Assembly: GCA_965203685.1 (NCBI GenBank)
Contig: OZ241908.1
Span: 186,001 to 250,000 of the forward strand
Origin: VXYL01 sp965203685
Lineage (GTDB): Bacteria; Pseudomonadota; Gammaproteobacteria; Pseudomonadales; Azotimanducaceae
Direction of reading: 5' to 3'
Length of the DNA stretch: 64,000 bases
The notes beneath the pieces were generated by a model. The model saw only the letters and a program-made list of their open reading frames with translations. It searched no databases and had not been told where the DNA came from. This document shows, one piece after another, positions 32,774-40,865 of this stretch; position 1 is the stretch's first letter; every line of letters begins with the position of its first letter. The translations under genes were made by a program, and so were the position numbers.

Positions 32774-34217
32774 CGGTAGCACGACGCCGCGCGTGGAGCT
32801 TCTCGAGGACCTCGGCGTGCCGCTCCTTGGTCAGGTCGTAGCGCGTATAGCACCAAAGGGCAATCACCGAGAACCCGGCGACGATCGGACCGTAGAGCAG
32901 GCCGAGATTGAACAGGGTCTCCGGAGGAACGTCCGCCGCCGTCTGGATGTCCGTACCACGCGGCCAGGAGATGATGTCGAGTCCGATGCCGCCGATGAAG
33001 TTGCCGAAACCCGCCGTGGCCTTGCTCGAGAACGCGATGGCGCCGAAGAAGATGCCTTCCTGGCGCGCGCCCGACTCTAGCTCGTGCTCGTCCGCCACGT
33101 CCGCCATCATCGAGCCGAAGGCGATGAACGCCTGTTGCAGGATCAAACCCTGGATGAAGCGGAATCCGAGCAATGTGTAGAACAACGTGCTCGTACCGTT
33201 GTCGGGGAACGTCTCGTTCAGACGCAGGACCACGGGGATGACTTGGCAGACCGCCCACGCCGCCGTGCCGAGGATCACGCCGAAGATCTTGCTCGTCCGG
33301 CGCAGTAGCGGCGTGGTGATGAAGACGCCCAGGATCAGCCCTGCGATGGACGCCATCAGCAGGGCGAACATCTCCCCGCTCGTCAACTCCCAGAAGTACT
33401 GGAACATGTAGAGGTCGAGGGCGCCGTTTACGCCCGCCATGATGAAAACGATCAGCACGCCCGAGAACAGCCACCGGAACGAGCGGTTGGTGAAGCCTTC
33501 GCGCAGGTCGAGGAACATCTGCGTGAGCGGGTTGCGCTTCGGCTTCTCTGCGGGCTCGGAAAGATAAGGCACCTCCTTCTGTGTGCCGAACGCCGAATAC
33601 CAGATGGTGATCAGCATCAGCACACCCAAGGTCAGGGCGAACGGCGTGTAGTTGTCGACGACGAGGCGTCCGCCGCGGTCGTCGGCGAAGAAGTACCCGA
33701 GGCCGATGGCATAAACGCCGGCGGCGCCGAGCGTGCCGAAGAATTGCCGGTAGGCGACGATGCGCGTCCGCTCGTCGAAGTGTTCCGTGAGCTCCGCGCC
33801 GAGAGCGAGGTGCGGGACGTGGTAGAGCGTCATCGCACCGCGCGTCAGGATCGCGAAAACGGTGAGCCATGCGAACAGGCCCCACTCGCCCAAGCCTGCG
33901 GGCGGCGAGAAGAGCCCAATGAAAGCCAACGCCAAAGGCAACGCCGAGGCGTACATGAACGGATGACGTCGGCCGAGTCGCGACTTCGTGTTGTCGGACA
34001 GGGAGCCGGCCAACGGGTCCGTGACGGCGTCGAACATCAGCGCGATGAAGAGCGCAAGTCCCGCGAGCGTGCCCGGGAGCTCGAGCACCTGGTTGTAGTA
34101 GAAGAGGATGAAGAACCCGAAGCCGGTGTTCTTGAGCCCCTCGGCGAATTGCCCGACGCCGAAGGCCAGCTTGCTGGAGAACGGGACGAGCCGGTTCCGG
34201 GGGTTCGCGTCGGCCAT
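32754..34217 (-). CDS. GPH-family (MelB-like) sugar:cation symporter
   Basis: The 487-residue protein has about twelve hydrophobic segments. The N-terminal FGVGQFAEGLKNTGFGFFILFYYNQVL and the cation-site-proximal ALMFDAVTDPLAGSLSDNTKSRLGRRHPFM are hallmarks of glycoside-pentoside-hexuronide symporters. A central cytoplasmic loop carries EKPKRNPLTQM. It probably imports a glycoside, but the substrate is unknown. The overlap with the PhyH gene suggests import followed by oxidation. Confidence 0.88.
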   Translation of the reverse strand: MADANPRNRLVPFSSKLAFGVGQFAEGLKNTGFGFFILFYYNQVLELPGTLAGLALFIALMFDAVTDPLAGSLSDNTKSRLGRRHPFMYASALPLALAFIGLFSPPAGLGEWGLFAWLTVFAILTRGAMTLYHVPHLALGAELTEHFDERTRIVAYRQFFGTLGAAGVYAIGLGYFFADDRGGRLVVDNYTPFALTLGVLMLITIWYSAFGTQKEVPYLSEPAEKPKRNPLTQMFLDLREGFTNRSFRWLFSGVLIVFIMAGVNGALDLYMFQYFWELTSGEMFALLMASIAGLILGVFITTPLLRRTSKIFGVILGTAAWAVCQVIPVVLRLNETFPDNGTSTLFYTLLGFRFIQGLILQQAFIAFGSMMADVADEHELESGARQEGIFFGAIAFSSKATAGFGNFIGGIGLDIISWPRGTDIQTAADVPPETLFNLGLLYGPIVAGFSVIALWCYTRYDLTKERHAEVLEKLHARRRATDGANPG

Positions 34218-34306
34218 GGCGGTCGAGCATAGCAAGATAAGCGCGCTTTACATCGCGGCGCGTTTGGTCGCAGTCTTTTCGGACGGCAATCGGATCGGGA
34301 GGGGTC

Positions 34307-35293
34307 ATGAACGTCCGTCAAATCACAGTCATCGTGCTCGCCGCCGTCGCTACGGGTTGCGCTGCGGAAGAGGCCGAAGAAGGTCTCGGCGAGGTCTCGG
34401 CCGCGCAGTTCGAGAGTTGGATGGCGGAGGTCTCCAACTGGGGCCGCTGGGGCGAGGACGACGAACTCGGCACGCTCAATCTGGTCACTCCCGAGAAGAG
34501 CAAAGCGGCAGCCGGACTGGTTCGGGAGGGCGTTACGGTGTCGATGGCCCATGACCTCAACACCGTGCAGGACGAATTCAACGCCAACCCGTTCCAGCAC
34601 GTCGTCACCACGGGAGAATTCGGTGGCCACCAGGTTGCGGGCGATGCCTACAGCGTCCAATACCACGGCTTCGCGCACTCGCACATCGACGGCCTGCCGC
34701 ACTTCGCCCACAAGGGCAAGCTGTACAACGGCTACGGCTTCGACACCATCGAGCCGACCGGCGCGACCAAGCTCGGCATCCACAACCTCAAGGACGGCAT
34801 CATCACGCGCGGCGTCCTGGTGGACATGGCGTGGCTCAAGGGCGTCGACTACCTGGAACCCGGCACCGCCATCACCGTTGACGACTTCAATGCCTGGGAG
34901 GAAAAGACGGGCATCACCGTTGGCAGTGGCGATGTTCTCCTCGTGCGCACGGGACGCTGGGTGCGCGTCAAGGAAAAGGGCGTGTGGAACTTCGTCATGG
35001 CCGCGGCCGGGATGCACGCGTCGGTGGCCCTCTGGCTGAAGGAGCGCGACGTCGCCTTGATCGGCTGCGACGGCGTCAGCGACGTGATGCCGTCCGGCGT
35101 CGAGGGCCTCGCCAACCCGCTGCACGAACTGGTGCTGGTGGGTATGGGCATGCGCATCCTCGACAACCTGAACCTAGACGATGTCGCGGCGGCAGCGAAG
35201 AGCCGCGACCGCTGGGAGTTCATGTTCGTGGGCGCGCCGCTCCGCGTCGTGGGCGGAACCGGGTCACCGCTCAATCCGTTGGCGGTCTTCTAG
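34307..35293 (+). CDS. Cyclase family lipoprotein (kynurenine-formamidase-like fold)
   Basis: The 328-residue protein has a lipoprotein signal (AAVATGC, Cys18) and a metal-dependent cyclase/hydrolase domain. The metal site motif appears as YHGFAHSHIDGLPHF, matching the larger-cyclase variant (HGxAHTHxDxxxH). TGITVGSGDVLLVRTGRW and LNPLAVF are also typical. The family includes isatin hydrolase and kynurenine formamidase, but the substrate here is open. A lipid anchor would place it in the periplasm, less common for the family. Confidence 0.85.
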   Translation: MNVRQITVIVLAAVATGCAAEEAEEGLGEVSAAQFESWMAEVSNWGRWGEDDELGTLNLVTPEKSKAAAGLVREGVTVSMAHDLNTVQDEFNANPFQHVVTTGEFGGHQVAGDAYSVQYHGFAHSHIDGLPHFAHKGKLYNGYGFDTIEPTGATKLGIHNLKDGIITRGVLVDMAWLKGVDYLEPGTAITVDDFNAWEEKTGITVGSGDVLLVRTGRWVRVKEKGVWNFVMAAAGMHASVALWLKERDVALIGCDGVSDVMPSGVEGLANPLHELVLVGMGMRILDNLNLDDVAAAAKSRDRWEFMFVGAPLRVVGGTGSPLNPLAVF

Positions 35294-35474
35294 CGGCGGC
35301 TCCGACCTACCGATGGCACGGCAACGGGACGTCGGGCGAAAAACTTACAAAAACTCTGGGCGTTTTGCTCTTTGTTTCCTGCGGACAGGGGGCTAGCTTG
35401 GTCGATTCGCAATTGACGGCACTAGAGACGATTCCGGCGCGGTATAGTCATCGGTGCAAGGGACGAAGAGACCA

Positions 35475-35870
35475 ATGGGCATGACACACGTAGACGTGAC
35501 GGTGACCAATACGCAGGAACCGGCGCGGAGTTGGGCGGGACGCTTTCTCGTTGATACGGGCGCTTTCCACACGCTGGTGCCGCGGCGGCATCTCGAGGCA
35601 ATCGGCATCAGGCCGGACCGACAAAGAACCTTCGAGATGGCCGACGGGACACGAATCACCCTCGACATCGCCATCGCGCGGCTCGATTTCCTGGGTGAGT
35701 TTGGCGCGGACGTTGTGGTGTTTGGCGAGGGCGATGTCGAACCGCTGCTCGGTGTCACGGCCTTGGAGTCGGCGGGAATGGTGGTCGATCCCAGAACGCA
35801 GCAGTTGAAACGGCTGCCGATACTTCCCCTCAAGCCCGCGGCTCCCCGGACATCATTGGCTCTCGCATAG
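35475..35870 (+). CDS. Retropepsin-like aspartyl protease family protein
   Basis: The 131-residue clan AA-type domain has the catalytic motif FLVDTGAFHTLVP (D27-T-G), a flap-like region, and the second hydrophobic-glycine motif EPLLGVTALESAGMVVD. Such single domains dimerise to form one active site. ATG 35475 has GAAGAG ahead; ATG 35481 is also possible. It stands alone upstream of the AAA/nuclease gene, with an 86-base gap. Confidence 0.8.
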   Translation: MGMTHVDVTVTNTQEPARSWAGRFLVDTGAFHTLVPRRHLEAIGIRPDRQRTFEMADGTRITLDIAIARLDFLGEFGADVVVFGEGDVEPLLGVTALESAGMVVDPRTQQLKRLPILPLKPAAPRTSLALA

Positions 35871-35956
35871 CGGACTCCAGTCGGCGCAGTTTGCGCCGTC
35901 GACGGCGACGCAGGGCCGATGGCGGCGGTTGACAAAGACGGGAGCGAGTCGCGACG

Positions 35957-37513
35957 GTGCCCGCGATGACCCGGCTCAGGCTGCCCATCGGCATCCAGAC
36001 CTTCCGTACGATCCGGGAGGAAGGCTACTACTACGTCGACAAGACGCCCGACGTGCGGCGGCTCGTGAAGGACGGCACGCACTACTTCCTGTCCCGGCCC
36101 CGGCGGTTCGGCAAGAGTCTGCTCCTTGACACCCTTAAGGAGCTGTTCGAAGGCAGCGAGCCGCTGTTCCGCGGGCTTGCGATCCACGATTGCTGGGACT
36201 GGTCCGTACGCCACCCGGTGGTGCGGCTGAGCTTCGGAGGCGGCCCGTACAGTTCGCCCAAGGATGTTGCGACCAGCGCCCTCGCGCAGCTAGGAGCCTT
36301 GGCCGACGAAGCCGGGGTCGAAACCCGCCATGACAGCGCTCCTGGACGTCTCGCCGACCTCCTTCGCCAACTGCACCACGGCAGCGGGCAGCGCGTAGTC
36401 GTGCTGATCGACGAATACGACAAGCCGATCCTGGACGCGCTCGGCACGCCGGAGACCGCGTGCGCCAACCGCGACTTCCTGCGCGGACTGTACGGGGTGG
36501 TCAAGGACTGCGACGCGCACGTGCGCTTCGCCTTCGTCACCGGCGTGAGCAAGTCCTCGAGCGTCAACCTGTTCTCCGGCCTCAACAACCTCGTCGACAT
36601 CACCTTGGATCCGACCTACGGGACGGTCTGCGGCTACACCGAGCAAGATCTCGACTCGGTGTTCGCGCCGGAGCTCGACGGCCTGGACCGGGCGGCGATC
36701 CACCGGTGGTACAACGGCTACAGGTGGCTCGGGGAGCAAGCGGTCTACAACCCGTTCGACATCCTGCTGCTGTTCCGCAACCGGGAGTTCGAAGCCTACT
36801 GGTTCGAGACGGCGACGCCGACGTTCCTGATCGAGACGCTCGCCGCGCGGGGCGTCCGCTCCGTGGACTTGGACGGCATGGTCGCGAGCGCGTCGCTCCT
36901 GTCGACCTTCGACGTGGACCGGATCGCACCGCAGGCGCTGCTGTTCCAGTCGGGCTACCTGACGATCACCGGTCGCGAGCGGCGCGGCGGCGCAACCCGC
37001 TACCGGCTCGGCTACCCCAACCAGGAGGTGCGCCAGAGCCTCAACGAGAGTCTGCTAGACCATCTCGCCAAGGCGCCGGGGGTGCAGTCCGAGCGCCGCT
37101 TCCGCCTCTACGACCTGCTCGAGGCCGGCGACTTCGACGGACTCAGGACCCTGTTCGAGGCGCTGTTCGCGGGCATCCCCTACGAGTGGCACGTCCGGAA
37201 CGACATCGCGGCCTATGAAGGCTACTACGGGTCGGTGGTCTATTCCTGCTTCGCCGCGCTGGGCCTCGACATAACCGTGGAGGACAGCTCGAGCCGGGGC
37301 CGGCTGGACATGGCGGTGCGCATCGGAGGACGGCTGTACCTGTTCGAGTTCAAGGTGCTGGAGTCGTCCGGCGAGGGGGCGGCCCTGGCGCAGCTCAAGG
37401 ACCGGGACTACGCGGCCAAGTACCGGGGCTCGGACGAGCAGATCCACCTCGTGGGCGTCGAGTTCAGCCGCGAGCGACGCAGCATCGTCTCGTTCGACGT
37501 CGCTTCGGACTGA
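35957..37513 (+). CDS. AAA-ATPase-like protein with C-terminal PD-(D/E)XK nuclease-type domain
   Basis: The 518-residue protein begins LPIGIQTFRTIREEGYYYVDKT, a strong hallmark of the AAA-ATPase_like/DUF1703 family. A degenerate P-loop RPRRFGKSLLLD, Walker B VVVLIDEYDKP and sensor VTGVSKSS follow. The C-terminus carries RLDMAVRIGGRLYLFEFKV (D...ExK), the PDDEXK_9 nuclease core. These genes are repeated and mobile in many genomes; function is unproven. The start is GTG 35957 or ATG 35966. Confidence 0.9.
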   Translation: MPAMTRLRLPIGIQTFRTIREEGYYYVDKTPDVRRLVKDGTHYFLSRPRRFGKSLLLDTLKELFEGSEPLFRGLAIHDCWDWSVRHPVVRLSFGGGPYSSPKDVATSALAQLGALADEAGVETRHDSAPGRLADLLRQLHHGSGQRVVVLIDEYDKPILDALGTPETACANRDFLRGLYGVVKDCDAHVRFAFVTGVSKSSSVNLFSGLNNLVDITLDPTYGTVCGYTEQDLDSVFAPELDGLDRAAIHRWYNGYRWLGEQAVYNPFDILLLFRNREFEAYWFETATPTFLIETLAARGVRSVDLDGMVASASLLSTFDVDRIAPQALLFQSGYLTITGRERRGGATRYRLGYPNQEVRQSLNESLLDHLAKAPGVQSERRFRLYDLLEAGDFDGLRTLFEALFAGIPYEWHVRNDIAAYEGYYGSVVYSCFAALGLDITVEDSSSRGRLDMAVRIGGRLYLFEFKVLESSGEGAALAQLKDRDYAAKYRGSDEQIHLVGVEFSRERRSIVSFDVASD

Positions 37514-37598
37514 GGAGGGTTGGTTCGAGCGCGACGTGCTTGCGAACGCCACCGCGTTGAATCAGAGTAGCCCGCTTTACGACTAACGGGATGATCTG

Positions 37599-38594
37599 AT
37601 GAGGCTTGGAGTTCTGGCGGGGGCGGGCGCCGATTGGCGCGAGTCCGTGGAGAAGGTTCGCATCGCCGAATCGTTGGGCTACGAACTGGTTGCCACCGGC
37701 GAGGCTTGGGGTCCGTCCACGGTACCGTGGATGACGCTCTTGGCGGCGCACACCGAAAAGATCCAGATCGGCACCTCCATCCTCAACGTCTACTCGCGCT
37801 CGCCCGGGGCGATCGCCCAGGAGTTCGCTGCCCTGGAGACGATCTCCGGCGGTCGCATGGTGTGCGGCTTGGGGTCCTCCGGCCATCGGGTCATCGAGCA
37901 CTTCCACGGCGTGCCGTTCAAGAAGCCGTTGCGGCGCATCCGTGAATACGTCGAGATCATCAATACGCTCATCAAGGGCGAGCGCTTGGAATACGAAGGC
38001 GAGCTCTTCTCGCTGCAGCGCGGGTTCCGCTTGGACTACGACCGTCCGCGCGACCACGTGCCGATCTACATCGCCGCCATCACGCCGAAGTCCATCGTCC
38101 AGACCGGCGAGATTGCCGACGGCATCTTCCCCATCCACTGGCCGAAGGGCCGTTTCGCGTCGCTGCGCCAGGCCTTGGGCGACGCGTCCACGGCAGCCGG
38201 TCGCCCGGCCGACTCGGTGACCATCGCACCGTTCACCAACGTCTATGTCCTCGACGGCAACAACGACGACGCGCATTGGCAGGGCGCGCGGCAGCCGCTC
38301 TTCCACTACATCAACCGCATGGGTGACTTCTACTGGAACATGCTTGCCGACAACGGCTTCGAGCCAGAAGTCGCCGCGTCCAGGGAGGCCTGGCGTGCCC
38401 GCGACCGGGACGGTGCCATGGCGGCCATCTCCACGGACATGGTGCGCGAGATCCAAGTCATCGGGCCCATGGAGTCGGTCGCGGAGCAGCTTGCCGAACG
38501 GTCGGCTGCCGGCGCTGAACTGCAGATGGTGCAGATGCCGGGCGGCTCGGCCGCGGATGCCGGCAAGCGCCTCGAGGCATTGCTCGGCGGCTAA
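37599..38594 (+). CDS. LLM-class flavin-dependent oxidoreductase (F420-type family)
   Basis: The 331-residue TIM-barrel luciferase-like protein carries VRIAESLGYELVATGEAWGPS, IQIGTSILNVYSRSPGAIAQEFAALETISGGRMVCGLGSSG (the cofactor loop) and PIYIAAITPKSIVQTGEIADG. The family includes F420- and FMN-dependent enzymes. No F420 biosynthesis gene is in view, so the cofactor is not settled. It converges with yejE, 36 bases apart. Confidence 0.88.
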   Translation: MRLGVLAGAGADWRESVEKVRIAESLGYELVATGEAWGPSTVPWMTLLAAHTEKIQIGTSILNVYSRSPGAIAQEFAALETISGGRMVCGLGSSGHRVIEHFHGVPFKKPLRRIREYVEIINTLIKGERLEYEGELFSLQRGFRLDYDRPRDHVPIYIAAITPKSIVQTGEIADGIFPIHWPKGRFASLRQALGDASTAAGRPADSVTIAPFTNVYVLDGNNDDAHWQGARQPLFHYINRMGDFYWNMLADNGFEPEVAASREAWRARDRDGAMAAISTDMVREIQVIGPMESVAEQLAERSAAGAELQMVQMPGGSAADAGKRLEALLGG

Positions 38595-38630
38595 ACGAAC
38601 GGCGACTGGATACCGAGGCACCGATCGGCT

Positions 38631-39650
38631 TCAAGTCTCCTTGCGCGGGTCGAAGGCATCCCGGACTGCCTCGCCGGTGAAGATCAGCAGAGTCAGCATC
38701 ACGGCCAGCGTGAAGAAGGTAGTCAGCCCGAGCCACGGCGCGTGAATGTTGGTGCGGCCCTGGGCCAAGAGCCGGCCGAGGGACGGCGAGCCCGTTGGCA
38801 GGCCGAAGCCGAGGAAGTCCAGCGACGTCAGCAACGTGATCGATCCCGTCAGGATGAACGGTAGGAACGTGATCGTCGCGACCATGGCGTTCGGCAGGAC
38901 ATGGCGGACCATGATGGCGGCGTTGCTGACCCCCAAGGCGCGTGCGGCGGTGACGAAAGGCAGGCTCCGTGCCCGCAGGAACTCCGCGCGCACCACGCCC
39001 ACCAGCGACATCCAACTGAACGCCACCAAGATGCCGAGCAGCCAGAACACGTTGGACTCGACCACGCTCGCCAGGATGATGAGGATGAAGAGCATGGGCA
39101 GCCCGGCCCAGATCTCCACCAGGCGTTGGCCGAAAAGGTCGGTCTTGCCGCCAAAGTAGCCCTGCAGGCCACCGACGAGCACGCCGATGATGGAGCTTGC
39201 CAGCGTCAGCACGATCGCGAATAGGAACGACAGCCGTGTGCCGTAGAGGAGCGCGGCCAGCACGTCCTTGCCGTAGTTGTCCGTGCCTAGGAGGTGCTCG
39301 GGTGAAGGCGGGTAGGGTGTCGGTCCCGGGATGTCGTAGTCGATGGTGTCGTGGCTGAACGGGATCGGGGGCCAGAGCATCCAACCGCCGGATGTCTCGA
39401 TCAGTTGCTTGACCTCGGCCTCGCGGTAGTCGGCCTCGACCTCGAACACGCCGCCGAACTCCACTTCGGCGTAGCGTGTGAAGATTGGGAAATGCAATCG
39501 TCCCTCGTAGGCGACGACCAGTGGCTTGTCGTTGGCGATGAACTCCGCGAACAGGCTGATCGTGAACAGTGCGCCGAACAGCACCAGCGAGTAGAAACCG
39601 CGCCGGTTGCGGCGGAAGTTCGCCCAGCGGCGACGGGTGACGGGGCTCAC
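38631..39650 (-). CDS. yejE: Peptide/microcin C-type ABC transporter permease YejE
   Basis: The 339-residue DppC-type permease has the extended YejE N-terminus: periplasmic EGRLHFPIFTRYAEVEFGGVFEVEADYREAEV, then LLGTDNYGKDVLAALLYGTR. Six helices and the EAA loop (ARALGVSNAAIMVRHVLPN) follow. Its start overlaps the yejB stop by four bases. The expected yejF ATPase gene is absent downstream, where a convergent LLM gene lies instead. Confidence 0.92.
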   Translation of the reverse strand: MSPVTRRRWANFRRNRRGFYSLVLFGALFTISLFAEFIANDKPLVVAYEGRLHFPIFTRYAEVEFGGVFEVEADYREAEVKQLIETSGGWMLWPPIPFSHDTIDYDIPGPTPYPPSPEHLLGTDNYGKDVLAALLYGTRLSFLFAIVLTLASSIIGVLVGGLQGYFGGKTDLFGQRLVEIWAGLPMLFILIILASVVESNVFWLLGILVAFSWMSLVGVVRAEFLRARSLPFVTAARALGVSNAAIMVRHVLPNAMVATITFLPFILTGSITLLTSLDFLGFGLPTGSPSLGRLLAQGRTNIHAPWLGLTTFFTLAVMLTLLIFTGEAVRDAFDPRKET

Positions 39651-40774
39651 GTGGTACGGCTTTCGAAGTCGATCCGGGGGTCGACCAGGGTGTAGACGAT
39701 GTCGGTGATCAACTGCGCGACGAGGCCTAGGAGCGTGAACACGAAGAGCGTGCCGAACACGATCGGGTAATCCCGTGTCAGCACCGCCTCGAAGCCGAGC
39801 AGGCCAATGCCGTGCAACGAGAAGATCACCTCGATCAGGACGGCGCCCGTGAACAGGATGCCCAGCAGCGCCGCGGGGAATCCGCTGATGATGATCAGCA
39901 TCGCGTTGCGGAAAACGTGGCCGTAGAGGACGCGCGTCGGACGCAAGCCCTTCGCCCGCGCGGTCATCACGTACTGCTTGTTGATCTCGTCGAGGAACGA
40001 GTTCTTGGCGAGCAGCGTCAACGTCGCGAAGCTGCCGACCGCCATGGCAGTGACCGGCATGGCGAGATGCTCGATCCGATCGAGGATCTGCCCGCCGAGG
40101 CCGAGTTCTGCGTGATTCTCCGAGACCAGTCCGCGCAGCGGGAACCAGTCGAAGTACTCGCCGCCGCAGAACAGGACGATCAAGAGCATGGCGAGCACGA
40201 ACGCGGGAATCGCGTAGCCGACGAGAATCACGAGGCTCGTCAGGACGTCGAAGCGGCTGCCGTCGCGAACCGCCTTGCCGATCCCCAAGGGGAGCGAGAC
40301 CAGGTAGACGATCAAGAGCGTTGCGCCGCCGAGCGACAGCGACACCGGGAGCCGATCGACCACGAGGTCGACCACGGGCACGTCCTGGTAGAAGCTCTCC
40401 CCGAAGTCGAACGTGAAGTAGTCGCCGAGCATCTTGACGAAGCGGACGTGGGCGGGCTTGTCGAAGCCGAACTGCCGTTCGATCTCCGCCAAGAGGTCGG
40501 GGTCGATGCCGCGGGAGAACTCGTAGCTGCTGCGTGCGCCCGGATCCGTATCGACGGGACCGCCGGCGCCGCCAATGCTCTGGGTGACGGCTACGCTTTC
40601 GCCGGTGATGCGGGCGATCGCCTGGTCCACGGGGCCGCCGGGCGCGACCTGCACGATGATGAAATTGATCAGCATGATGCCGATCAAGGTCGGGAAGATG
40701 AGCAAAACCCGGCGGGCGATGTACGACCCGGCCACCCAGCCGAACAGGGCTCGAACCGCTTTCACAACCCGCAC
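39647..40774 (-). CDS. yejB: Peptide/microcin C-type ABC transporter permease YejB
   Basis: The 375-residue DppB-type permease has an N-terminal helix, LINFIIVQVAPGGPVDQAIA, and a periplasmic insertion of about 90 residues before IERQFGFDKP. The helices carry the EAA loop TARAKGLRPTRVLYGHVFRN and end VYTLVDPRIDF. These match E. coli YejB. A repeat (40799) separates it from yejA. Confidence 0.92.
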   Translation of the reverse strand: MRVVKAVRALFGWVAGSYIARRVLLIFPTLIGIMLINFIIVQVAPGGPVDQAIARITGESVAVTQSIGGAGGPVDTDPGARSSYEFSRGIDPDLLAEIERQFGFDKPAHVRFVKMLGDYFTFDFGESFYQDVPVVDLVVDRLPVSLSLGGATLLIVYLVSLPLGIGKAVRDGSRFDVLTSLVILVGYAIPAFVLAMLLIVLFCGGEYFDWFPLRGLVSENHAELGLGGQILDRIEHLAMPVTAMAVGSFATLTLLAKNSFLDEINKQYVMTARAKGLRPTRVLYGHVFRNAMLIIISGFPAALLGILFTGAVLIEVIFSLHGIGLLGFEAVLTRDYPIVFGTLFVFTLLGLVAQLITDIVYTLVDPRIDFESRTT

Positions 40775-40798
40775 GCTAGCGTTCTCGTGGGTGCGCGG

Positions 40799-40852
40799 AC
40801 GTCCCCGAACGGCGTGCCGTTCGCGTCCGCGTTTCGGTCTCGTACGACGCTC
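40799..40852. repeat. REP-like palindrome between yejA and yejB
   Basis: Nested dyad: outer GCGGACG/CGTCCGC (from 40799) and inner CGAACGGC-GT-GCCGTTCG. GTTTCGGTCTCG follows, resembling the block after the hairpin in the long repeats at 13086 and 14931. It lies in the only gap of the yej operon and could tune permease expression against the binding protein. Confidence 0.65.
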
Positions 40853-40865
40853 CTCAAGCCGAGCC

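Noticed and set aside
35413..35448. TTGACG and TATAGT upstream of the retropepsin-like gene
   Set aside because: The spacing is 24 bases, too long for a sigma70 promoter.
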